Source of the DNA: Bacteroidaceae bacterium
GTDB lineage: Bacteria > Bacteroidota > Bacteroidia > Bacteroidales > Bacteroidaceae
Direction: 5' to 3'
DNA length: 39,072 nucleotides
Assembly: GCA_900769465.1 (NCBI GenBank)
Contig: CAAGGT010000293.1
Span: 1 to 39,072, forward strand
Shown one piece after another: positions 33,194-39,072 of the stretch; within the stretch, counting starts at the first letter, position 1, and every line of letters begins with the position of its first letter. Made by a program: the position numbers and the translations under genes. The notes under the pieces are model-generated. The model was given only the letters and a program-made list of their open reading frames with translations, searched no databases and was not told the origin of the DNA.

Positions 33194-33225
33194 TTTGCAA
33201 TGTACAAGTTTTTACTCTACCTTTG
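33194..33225 (+). promoter_or_regulatory. tRNA promoter (textbook Bacteroidetes form)
   Basis: TTTG (33194-33197), 20-base spacer, TACCTTTG (33218-33225). Start of transcription predicted near 33232, about 19 bases before the tRNA. The rest of the 33062-33193 gap holds nothing recognised. Confidence 0.8.
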
Positions 33226-33250
33226 CGCAGTATTTCAAAAAGAGATACAC

Positions 33251-33324
33251 GGGCTTTTAGCTCAGTCGGTTAGAGCAACAGACTCATAATCTGGAGGTCC
33301 TAGGTTCAAGTCCTAGATGGCCCA
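33251..33324 (+). tRNA. tRNA with anticodon CAT (Met elongator or Ile2)
   Basis: 74 bases fold as a cloverleaf. The acceptor stem is GGGCTTT/ATGGCCC with one T-T mismatch. The D arm is AGCTCAGTCGGTTAGAGC. The anticodon arm is CAGACTCATAATCTG. The T arm is CCTAGGTTCAAGTCCTAG-like, with GTTCAAG. The discriminator is A and no CCA is encoded. The anticodon CAT means elongator tRNA-Met or the lysidine-modified tRNA-Ile2; sequence alone does not settle it. The T arm and 3' end border a tyrosine recombinase gene, so this is the likely attachment site of the following element. Confidence 0.92.
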
Positions 33325-33335
33325 CGAGAACAAGA

Positions 33336-33380
33336 GAGGTTAAATATCTGATAATAAGATGTTTGACCTCCTTTCTTTTT
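33336..33380 (+). terminator. Terminator of the tRNA gene
   Basis: GAGGTTAAATATCT (33336-33349) pairs with AGATGTTTGACCTC (33357-33370) with two G-U pairs, followed by CTTTCTTTTT (33371-33380). Confidence 0.75.
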
Positions 33381-33482
33381 ATGTATTTTAGAGATTCGGG
33401 GAGTTTGGAGAGTACGAGGCTGATGCAAGAAATCTTAAAAAAACAGCCTAAATTCGGTAGTTTTACAGCCTTTTTACACGGT

Positions 33483-33504
33483 TTGTTTCCTAATTGTTTC
33501 CTAA
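33483..33504 (+). repeat. Direct repeat before the integrase
   Basis: TTGTTTCCTAA twice in tandem, ending 16 bases before the integrase ATG. Together with two copies of ACAGCCT (33434-33440 and 33466-33472) this could bind the integrase or a regulator. Confidence 0.45.
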
Positions 33505-33520
33505 TTTTAACGCGTGTAAA

Positions 33521-34789
33521 ATGCTGACTATCAACGCAGAAATCAAGAAAAACGAACAGCGTAGTGACAAAACTTACAATGTAAAACTGAGATTTACACT
33601 TAACAGAAAAATCAAAAGACTATCAACTACCATCTTCGTAACCCCCAAAGACCTCACTAAAGAGTTCAAAATCAAGCAATCATCTCCGTTTTATAAAGAA
33701 GTCAATGAGCTTATTTTCGCTTATCAGGAGAAGTGTGCCAAACTACAAATAGAACAGAATGGGTACACAATCGATGATGTAATGGATTGTTTAAATGGCG
33801 AACAGGCACAAAAACAAGTGATTGATTTTATAAAGTTCTGCCGTGAGTGGATTGCAAGCGCAGATATCAAAGGTGCAGCAAATTATACCAGTGCTGTAAA
33901 TGCTCTTGTACGGTTTATAGGCAAAGAGGAGTTGGATGTCAAATTGATTACCACCGATTTCCTAGAGAGGTTCAAGCTTTTTTTGAATGACGAACGTAAG
34001 AAGCGAGAAAAACAATTGACTGAACAGGGAAAAAGAATACCTTCAAACCGTGCACTGTCGCTTTACCTAATGAGCATCAAGAAACTTTTTAACGAGAGCA
34101 AGCGAATATATAATAAGAAGTACAAGAACACGATTCTAATCTCTCACTCCCCTTTCGATGGCTTTGTAATACCCAAACAAGAACCAACGCGGAAACGGGC
34201 AATATCAGCAGAAAACATACGAGCCATTTGGTTACTACCCTACAAGAACATCAAGAAAGGATATAGAGGAACTTGCCTATTCGACCTGGCAAAAGATTGC
34301 TTCATCCTTTCATTCGGTCTTATTGGAATGAACTCTGCCGATTTGTTCTATGCCACAGATTTACAGAACGGCACAATCACTTACTACAGGACCAAAACAA
34401 AAGGACGAAGATCGGACAAAGGTAAAATGCAGGTAAATGTCCCCAGGTTCTTACTCCCACTTGTAGATAAATACAGGGACACAACTGGCCAGCGCATTTT
34501 CAACTTCTACCAATACTACACAACCGAAAAAGCACTTAGCAAAGCAATAAACCGAGGACTAAAAGAGATTGGTTCAATATTAGGGGTTGATGATTTGGAA
34601 TTTTATGCTGCCCGGCACTCATGGGCAACTATCGCGGTAAACAAAGTAGGCATCGACAAGTACACTGTGCATGCCGCGCTGAACCACTTGGATGATTCTA
34701 TGAAAGTAACGGACATATATATTGAACGCGACTTCGTAAATGAGAACAAAGCAAATGCAAAAGTTCTTAAGTATGTTTTCAAGCAGTAA
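33521..34789 (+). CDS. Tyrosine recombinase / integrase (Bacteroidetes type)
   Basis: 422 aa from the ATG at 33521; an in-frame TTG at 33494 lies within the direct repeat and is unlikely. N-terminal arm-binding and SAM-like core domain (about 90-200), catalytic domain (about 215-410). The place of the first catalytic Arg reads GLIGMNSADL rather than GLRxSE, as in the branch represented by IntDOT, which lacks Arg I. The second box is YAARHSWAT (Arg present, His replaced by Tyr), then LNHLDDS and nucleophile Tyr400 in VTDIYIERD. It integrates or excises the element at the adjacent tRNA (inference from position). Confidence 0.93.
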   Translation: MLTINAEIKKNEQRSDKTYNVKLRFTLNRKIKRLSTTIFVTPKDLTKEFKIKQSSPFYKEVNELIFAYQEKCAKLQIEQNGYTIDDVMDCLNGEQAQKQVIDFIKFCREWIASADIKGAANYTSAVNALVRFIGKEELDVKLITTDFLERFKLFLNDERKKREKQLTEQGKRIPSNRALSLYLMSIKKLFNESKRIYNKKYKNTILISHSPFDGFVIPKQEPTRKRAISAENIRAIWLLPYKNIKKGYRGTCLFDLAKDCFILSFGLIGMNSADLFYATDLQNGTITYYRTKTKGRRSDKGKMQVNVPRFLLPLVDKYRDTTGQRIFNFYQYYTTEKALSKAINRGLKEIGSILGVDDLEFYAARHSWATIAVNKVGIDKYTVHAALNHLDDSMKVTDIYIERDFVNENKANAKVLKYVFKQ

Positions 34790-34830
34790 TCCTTCCCGCT
34801 TGTCGTCGAGGCAGGCGGGATTATTATTAT
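34790..34830 (+). terminator. Possible integrase terminator
   Basis: TCCCGC (34798-34803) and GCGGGA (34817-34822), nested in a TAATC...GATTATTATT setting. The T-run is interrupted, so confidence is modest. Confidence 0.4.
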
Positions 34831-34887
34831 CTCTCACATACACAATATTTTACAAGGGTGTTGCGTTGCCGTTTAGGCTGCACGGAG

Positions 34888-34919
34888 AAAGAAAAAGAAA
34901 CCGCACATTGCTGTACGGT
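34888..34919 (-). terminator. Terminator of the SF2-like ATPase gene
   Basis: Minus strand ACCGTAC-AGCAAT-GTGCGGT (34919-34900; 7 bp with one G-U) followed by TTCTTTTTCTTT, 8 bases after the ATPase stop. Confidence 0.75.
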
Positions 34920-34926
34920 TAATCGG

Positions 34927-36855
34927 TTAATTCGGTAACAACTTATATGCTCTCGAACCATTCTTTTTACATTTAATGCAATTTACATATTTTTCTAGAT
35001 CTGTAGCTTTGGCCGTCAGTTTAAGCCCAAGTTCATTATAAATCATTTGTAGCTTCCCCTTAACCTCTTCCCGGGTATACACCTCATTAAGTTCAAAATA
35101 TTTTGAAAGATGCATTGCAATGTTATGGTAGGCATTATTATTGGCAATCTCCGTATCCAGTTTTGTGCTATTAAAACTGCAAGCTTTTATACGATCAGGT
35201 GAAAGATTGCTGTAGTAGTACCCAATCTCATTATATCCTTCGTTGCGCAACATTATAAAAATATCGGTTTCCAGTACCTTATCTGCACACAAAAAATAAT
35301 CGTATGTAACTCTTAGAGCATCTGCCAGGGATTGTGATTTGCTTAATCTGTCTTTAAGTTCCTGCACGGGCATTGAATAAGCCCTTCCGTAGGCGTTGGA
35401 CGACATAATGAACCATTGTTGATGATTCTTTATAACATCGTAACAGTAACGCTCTGAAACGATGAGCAGATTATTTATTACAGGTTCACCGCTTGTTGTA
35501 GTAATATAAAGCTTATTTGGGTTGTGTTTTATATATGTATCAATATTGTTCAGTGCAATCTGCTTGCATTCCATAGGAGCACTATTCCATATAGCTATTT
35601 GATTTTGGCTCTCTTGCATCTTAAGATTTTGTGATGCTTCAAACTCATTATCATAGAGTTGCTGTTTGTTGTCTTTATAGAACAGATGCACAGTATTCCT
35701 GAACGGATTATCCTTTCTTCTCTGCCTACCTATTATCTGTGGTATATCTGATGCAATATCCAAAGAAAGGCTCGATACATTATAATTAGCAATGACGTAT
35801 GTGCTTGCCGATGGACTATAGAAATCTACGCCTTCGAAAGCTGTACGCGTAACAAATGTCCAGGTTGTATGAGGATCTCCCATCTTGGGTATAGTCCTTG
35901 TTATGTTCAGTTTCTTGTGGACCTTGTGCAGTTCCTTTAGATTCTCTTTATTGTCGGCACAGATTATTGTAACATCGCAAGGGTTTATAAGTTGTTTCTT
36001 TGTTATATACTTACCTAGGATGTGGCATATCTCCTTTACGCTGTTCAAGAATATCACCCCTTCGTGACTATACGGAGCATTGCAACCGGGGAGATTTATT
36101 ACGTCGAACACCCCTTGCTGCTTATTGTACTTTGCATATATCTGGTCAAAAGCATTAAGGGCGCTATTGCAGCTGTATGTTCTTTGTGTAACCGGTTCTA
36201 TATTGCTCCAACCAATTTCGTAGTAACAAACGTAATTGTCTTTGAACTCCTCTATCTCCTGCATATAACCTATTATGGGCGTTGCTGATATAAATAGGAC
36301 ATTCTTGTAACTGAACAATCTATCTATAAAGGTTGAAAGAACGTTTTTGTTGCTATACTCCTTCAGCTTTATATCCTTTATAAGACAGTGTGACTCATCT
36401 ACGGTAATATTGAACTTTTTGCTGATGTCGATTTTGAAACCTTCGAGCATTGAGGCAAGAGCACAAAACGAGTCGTATGTAACGAGTATCTTCAACGGTC
36501 TCTTGTTCTGTGCGCATTCGTGTTGGTATAGTGTAAATTCTGTTTTCAACTCATCTATGGTCTTTTGTGAACCATCATATCCTTTCTCACGATTAAAGTA
36601 AAAACAGAGTGGCTCGTATTTGTTAAACTGCTCCATCTTGTTCAATATGAGTTTTAATCGTGGAGAGATGAGTATAGTATCAAGAGCATTGCTCAGGCTA
36701 TAGGTAGTAAAGCCACACCCTGTAACCTCTTTGTTTATTATAACTTTACCGACACGTATAATATCGTCCAGTACATATTTCCCGGTATTATCTCTCCAAT
36801 CATTAATATAGTTTACTCCGGGAGTAACTTCTATTGTTCCTTTATTGTCTATCAT
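34927..36855 (-). CDS. SF2-like ATPase/helicase with degenerate P-loop
   Basis: 642 aa. Superfamily 2 order of motifs: KEVTGCGFTT (42-51) at the P-loop position, where Phe49 stands in place of the invariant Lys; NITVDESH (149-156) as DExH motif II; LFISATP (187-193) as motif III; FVTRTAFEGVDFYSP (334-348) as motif V; QIIGRQRRKDNP (373-384) as motif VI with arginine-finger-like residues. The C-terminal ~260 residues are helical and unassigned; CIKCKK near the end could bind metal. Neighbouring primase suggests a role in replicating the element. Helicase activity is doubtful without the P-loop Lys unless another residue replaces it; a translocase or DNA-remodelling role is possible. Confidence 0.75.
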   Translation of the reverse strand: MIDNKGTIEVTPGVNYINDWRDNTGKYVLDDIIRVGKVIINKEVTGCGFTTYSLSNALDTILISPRLKLILNKMEQFNKYEPLCFYFNREKGYDGSQKTIDELKTEFTLYQHECAQNKRPLKILVTYDSFCALASMLEGFKIDISKKFNITVDESHCLIKDIKLKEYSNKNVLSTFIDRLFSYKNVLFISATPIIGYMQEIEEFKDNYVCYYEIGWSNIEPVTQRTYSCNSALNAFDQIYAKYNKQQGVFDVINLPGCNAPYSHEGVIFLNSVKEICHILGKYITKKQLINPCDVTIICADNKENLKELHKVHKKLNITRTIPKMGDPHTTWTFVTRTAFEGVDFYSPSASTYVIANYNVSSLSLDIASDIPQIIGRQRRKDNPFRNTVHLFYKDNKQQLYDNEFEASQNLKMQESQNQIAIWNSAPMECKQIALNNIDTYIKHNPNKLYITTTSGEPVINNLLIVSERYCYDVIKNHQQWFIMSSNAYGRAYSMPVQELKDRLSKSQSLADALRVTYDYFLCADKVLETDIFIMLRNEGYNEIGYYYSNLSPDRIKACSFNSTKLDTEIANNNAYHNIAMHLSKYFELNEVYTREEVKGKLQMIYNELGLKLTAKATDLEKYVNCIKCKKNGSRAYKLLPN

Positions 36856-36985
36856 AATAAGAATAAATTATATGATTATTTACTATTTTCATAAATAAGG
36901 ATTTAAGGGGACATTTTTTGGAAAAATTTATCATTTTACCTAATAAGAATATTATGTATTAAAAAAAGTCCTCTTAAGATAGTGT

Positions 36986-37087
36986 TATATTGGCAGGCTG
37001 CGCGCGCTGCGCTACGCCTTAGAAGAACGACATAATAATAGAAAATATAGTAGTTGTCGTCCGTCTAGGCCAAGGGCCGCCAATATA
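36986..37087. other. GC-rich multi-stem foldback element (ncRNA or origin candidate)
   Basis: Closed by perfect arms TATATTGGC (36986-36994) and GCCAATATA (37079-37087). Inside are a GCGC(GCGCT)GCGC hairpin near 37000-37012; a long stem from GCCTTAGA (37016-37023) with TCTAGGC (37064-37070, one bulged T) continuing with ACGACA (37027-37032) and TGTCGT (37055-37060); and GGCC-AAG-GGCC (37068-37078), which competes for part of that stem. A GC-rich island of this size in an AT-rich intergenic stretch points to a selected structure. It starts 8 bases after the primase stop and precedes the ATPase gene on the minus strand. The remaining gap (36856-36985) is A/T-rich and holds nothing recognised. 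Confidence 0.65.
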
Positions 37088-37095
37088 GTTCATCA

Positions 37096-38064
37096 TTACC
37101 ATTTACTCTTACCGTAATTGTCGAACACACTTCTTGTATAACCATATCCATCCACATTATTCTGATAACCTCTGACTACTTGGTATTCAATCTCATCTTC
37201 ATTCATCCCGGTTGGTTTATATGAATCAATAAGGTAATCTATACTCTTATCCATATCAACTCCAGCCCGACACAGTTCCGACGCGCTATTGAATATTGAA
37301 TTGGCTCTGTTACCCTCTCTCCATCTTAAAGGGTCTTTTCTCCATTTGGCATTGAGAATATTTATTATACTCTCATCAGACTTCTTACTCAAAGGTTTTA
37401 ATAACGATAAGGCGCGCTTTAGTGCCGCTTTATCGAGCGTGCCGCGCGAGCGGGACGGTATCACTCGCGTCGTATATTGTGGGTCGTGTATAAAGTGATA
37501 TGGTACACAGTTACTGTTCAGCCACAAGTTAGGGTCATAACATAGATAGTTACCTCGTGCAATGTCGCTGACAGATTTGTCAGTTGAAGGGATATCGAAT
37601 TTCTGCAACAGTTGCTCATACAACTCTTTGTGATAAGCGGGATTATCATTGTCGTGCATTACTATCGCCTTCAATCCATGGCCGCTTGCCGTTCTGAATA
37701 CAGAATAGACACAAGACGTTATGCATAGACGGTAGCCGACATTTTGCAAATCCTGCTCACATTCAAACCCGTCAAAGTCCATTGCGGTGAAGTTTGAATA
37801 GAACTTCAACCCCGCATTATCCCTGCAACTGAATGTGCCGTTGAATAGAGCTGCCGGCAAGTTTGCTGTTTTCAACTGGTTCTGCACATTGTGGTCTGCT
37901 TGTGATTGAATCATAGCGGTTATCTGCTTTAAATCCTGCTTGCCACAAGTGCCGCTTTTAATCATCAACAAGACATCATTAATATCGAAATCACTCACTT
38001 TGTTTGGCGTATATATACGCGCTGTAACTGTAATTTTGTTTGACATACTAAAAAATTTAATCAT
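37096..38064 (-). CDS. Primase of the BT4734/VirE-N archaeo-eukaryotic type
   Basis: 322 aa; an in-frame ATG at 38046 (MSNKITV...) is an equally good start. It would synthesise primers for the element's replication. Archaeo-eukaryotic primase signatures: AMDFDGF (94-100; catalytic Asp96 and Asp98), SGHGLKA (127-133; Ser127, His129), and SDIARGNYLCYDP (166-178) with the third acidic position. From about 245 the C-terminal part (WREGNRANSIFNSASELCRAG) resembles a PriCT-type helical domain. In many Bacteroidetes proteins this N-terminal domain is fused to a VirE or D5-like helicase; here it ends after PriCT and the ATPase is a separate downstream gene. Confidence 0.82.
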   Translation of the reverse strand: MIKFFSMSNKITVTARIYTPNKVSDFDINDVLLMIKSGTCGKQDLKQITAMIQSQADHNVQNQLKTANLPAALFNGTFSCRDNAGLKFYSNFTAMDFDGFECEQDLQNVGYRLCITSCVYSVFRTASGHGLKAIVMHDNDNPAYHKELYEQLLQKFDIPSTDKSVSDIARGNYLCYDPNLWLNSNCVPYHFIHDPQYTTRVIPSRSRGTLDKAALKRALSLLKPLSKKSDESIINILNAKWRKDPLRWREGNRANSIFNSASELCRAGVDMDKSIDYLIDSYKPTGMNEDEIEYQVVRGYQNNVDGYGYTRSVFDNYGKSKW

Positions 38065-38108
38065 AAATACTATAAGGAGCCTTACTAACGCCCCACCTTT
38101 CTAATCGC

Positions 38109-38143
38109 AAAAAACTCCGCGAGTGCACGAAGCACTCACAGAG
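38109..38143 (-). terminator. Terminator after the 145-aa gene
   Basis: Minus strand GTGAGTGC (38139-38132) pairs with GCACTCGC (38126-38119), extended by outer CTC/GAG (38143-38141 and 38117-38115), followed by TTTTTT (38114-38109). It separates the two small genes from the primase gene. Confidence 0.85.
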
Positions 38144-38155
38144 CATTTGAAATGT

Positions 38156-38593
38156 TTATTTGTACTTGATTGTTACCGTAACACCTCTATTATCAGCAAC
38201 GACATCCACTTTCTTCACACTTTCGCCAGTTTTCTCCAGCATCTTCTTGTAGAAATCGGCAAAACTTGTTGTTGGTGCATAGAAATTATTACCCATTGGA
38301 ACCAGTGGACCAAGCACCGGATTTCCCAAAGGTTCTGGTCTAAAATTTTCCAGTCCGAGGTGCATTACCAAGTCCATATCAAAATCGGTGATAAATTCCT
38401 TGCCTGAAAGCATATAGTCATAGCACCTTTCCCAATGAAGTTCAACCTCATCTTCATCTATAAGGTTGTATTCAAACTTAATCTTGCCAGCACCATATAT
38501 TTTGTCATAGAAGTGCTGTACAAGGTCTTCGGTAAAACTCTTACTTGTCTCTGTATCAAATGGCACAGTAACTACTAAAAAACGTCTTCTCAT
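38156..38593 (-). CDS. Hypothetical 145-aa protein of the mobile element
   Basis: Not recognised. Mixed alpha/beta composition with an acidic middle (LIDEDEVELHWERCYDYML) and a region rich in Pro/Gly/Leu (PEPLGNPVLGPLVPMG, about 86-101). The C-terminal end is VKKVDVVADNRGVTVTIKYK, a probable beta hairpin. No signal peptide, membrane segment or catalytic motif seen. The stop of the 102-aa gene lies 2 bases before its ATG, so the two are one transcript ending at the terminator at 38109-38143. Possible roles are a replication accessory, single-strand binding or host-interaction protein (speculative). Confidence 0.72.
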   Translation of the reverse strand: MRRRFLVVTVPFDTETSKSFTEDLVQHFYDKIYGAGKIKFEYNLIDEDEVELHWERCYDYMLSGKEFITDFDMDLVMHLGLENFRPEPLGNPVLGPLVPMGNNFYAPTTSFADFYKKMLEKTGESVKKVDVVADNRGVTVTIKYK

Positions 38594-38595
38594 AG

Positions 38596-38904
38596 TTATT
38601 TACTTTTATTTGAATTAATAATCAACTCTACTCCACACTCTCGCTTAAGGTGGCTTACAAGTCCTGCGTAAGCATCAACTCTCTTGCGCACTCTGGGGCA
38701 TATCTCTAAAATCTCTTTAAGTGGAATCCTGATACAGACTCCGGTTTCGAACTCGACTCTGTATCGCTCTTTCAAAGCTTTGACATCAGAGTCATACTTA
38801 TTACTCCTTTTGCTGTCGTTCTTTACCTCACCGACAGCCTCTCTTGAATCAGGCGGTGTCTCTCTGCACCCGCCGAATAAATCTCTTAAGAATGTAACTA
38901 TCAT
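38596..38904 (-). CDS. Hypothetical 102-aa protein of the mobile element
   Basis: Not recognised. The N-terminal part MIVTFLRDLFGGC is amphipathic and could lie along the membrane. A charged linker (about 15-40, Ser/Lys/Asp-rich) leads to a folded-looking C-terminal half: FETGVCIRIPLKEILEICPRVRKRVDAYAGLVSHLKREC, with regularly spaced basic residues and predicted helices, compatible with a DNA-binding or partner-binding domain. Co-transcribed with the 145-aa gene. The sequence upstream (38905-39072) carries two 15-base direct repeats. Confidence 0.7.
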   Translation of the reverse strand: MIVTFLRDLFGGCRETPPDSREAVGEVKNDSKRSNKYDSDVKALKERYRVEFETGVCIRIPLKEILEICPRVRKRVDAYAGLVSHLKRECGVELIINSNKSK

Positions 38905-38954
38905 AACTTAAAATTTTAATGTTCATCTACAAGGCACACATCATCATTCGTCTT

Positions 38955-39033
38955 CCTTTTTGTCATTTTGGGACATTTTACCTTGACATTTATAAGGAAT
39001 AAGACAGCGCGCAACCTCCCTTTTTGTCATTTT
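38955..39033. repeat. Two exact 15-base direct repeats (iteron-like)
   Basis: CCTTTTTGTCATTTT at 38955-38969 and 39019-39033, 64 bases apart, in the region upstream of the 102-aa gene. Further TCATTTT/ACATTTT heptamers lie between them. No gene is seen in 38905-39072. Confidence 0.6.
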
Positions 39034-39072
39034 AGAATGGCTAGAAAAACACGCCGTCTCAAAAACCCTCAA

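Larger units (their letters stand above)
33251..39072. mobile_element. tRNA-integrated mobile element, left part
   Basis: From the tRNA onward the gene content changes to integrase, SF2-like ATPase, primase and small unknown genes, and base composition turns markedly AT-rich. Codon use also differs from the neighbouring housekeeping genes. No structural phage gene, relaxase or conjugation gene is inside the window, so satellite, phage or integrative plasmid cannot be separated. The far attachment site, expected to repeat the tRNA 3' end (around 33300-33324), is not in the window. Confidence 0.75.

Noticed and set aside
33074..34637. Identical 15-mer GGGCAACTATCGCGG at 33074 and 34623, considered as att sites
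   Set aside because: One copy is inside the integrase coding sequence, the other is before the tRNA promoter; a shared 15-mer is about what chance gives in 39 kb on two strands.

Overview
The window looks like a chromosomal segment of a Bacteroidales bacterium (Prevotellaceae/Bacteroidaceae-like; genus not decided). The evidence is the gene families (THUMP-like methyltransferase, DUF3109, C-terminal secretion-type tails, BT4734-type primase, Bacteroidetes-type integrase), the scarcity of Shine-Dalgarno sites, and repeated promoter signatures of the form TTTG-N20-TAnnTTTG. No rRNA, CRISPR array or insertion sequence with a transposase is visible.

Layout. 1-1051: 3' part of PEP carboxykinase. 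1492-3290 (-): a two-gene unit of secreted proteins (156 aa protein plus CotH-like kinase), headed by a roughly 190-nt rod-like RNA resembling 6S RNA. 3790-5123 (+): a previously uncalled 50-aa Pmp3/YqaE membrane peptide and a THUMP-like methyltransferase. 5154-10397 (-): acetyltransferase-like protein, ParE, CoaD and an S41 C-terminal processing protease. 10542-12820 (-): a 55-aa peptide gene, a block of nested inverted repeats, and a large secreted protein with a chitobiase-type C-terminal domain. 13200-14530: repeat-rich stretch with a DUF3109 gene and a DUF559 endonuclease gene bracketed by inverted copies of one element. 14548-16047 (-): GpmI. 16327-21531 (+): Nudix hydrolase, 997-aa TPR protein, outer-membrane beta-barrel. 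21822-28127 (+): topA, aroK, speA, argB and a YgjP-type metallopeptidase, most overlapping or tightly spaced. 28111-30532 (-): HAD phosphatase, ribF, CPBP protease. 30774-33024 (+): an ABC-type exporter pair with a G10 tract in its promoter region.

33251-39072: a tRNA with anticodon CAT is followed by a tyrosine recombinase and an AT-rich, opposite-strand block: an SF2-like ATPase with a degenerate P-loop, a GC-rich folded element, an archaeo-eukaryotic-type primase, and two small unrecognised genes. This reads as one end of a tRNA-integrated mobile element (satellite, phage or integrative plasmid) whose other end lies beyond the window. It is the most novel part: primase and helicase-like ATPase are separate genes and flank a probable structured RNA or origin.

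The core genes are housekeeping: gluconeogenesis/glycolysis (pckA, gpmI), topology (parE, topA), cofactors (coaD, ribF), shikimate (aroK) and arginine/polyamines (argB, speA). Between them lie envelope genes (CotH pair, TPR/barrel pair, S41 protease, ABC exporter). Functions are assigned from motifs read by eye; no database search was possible.
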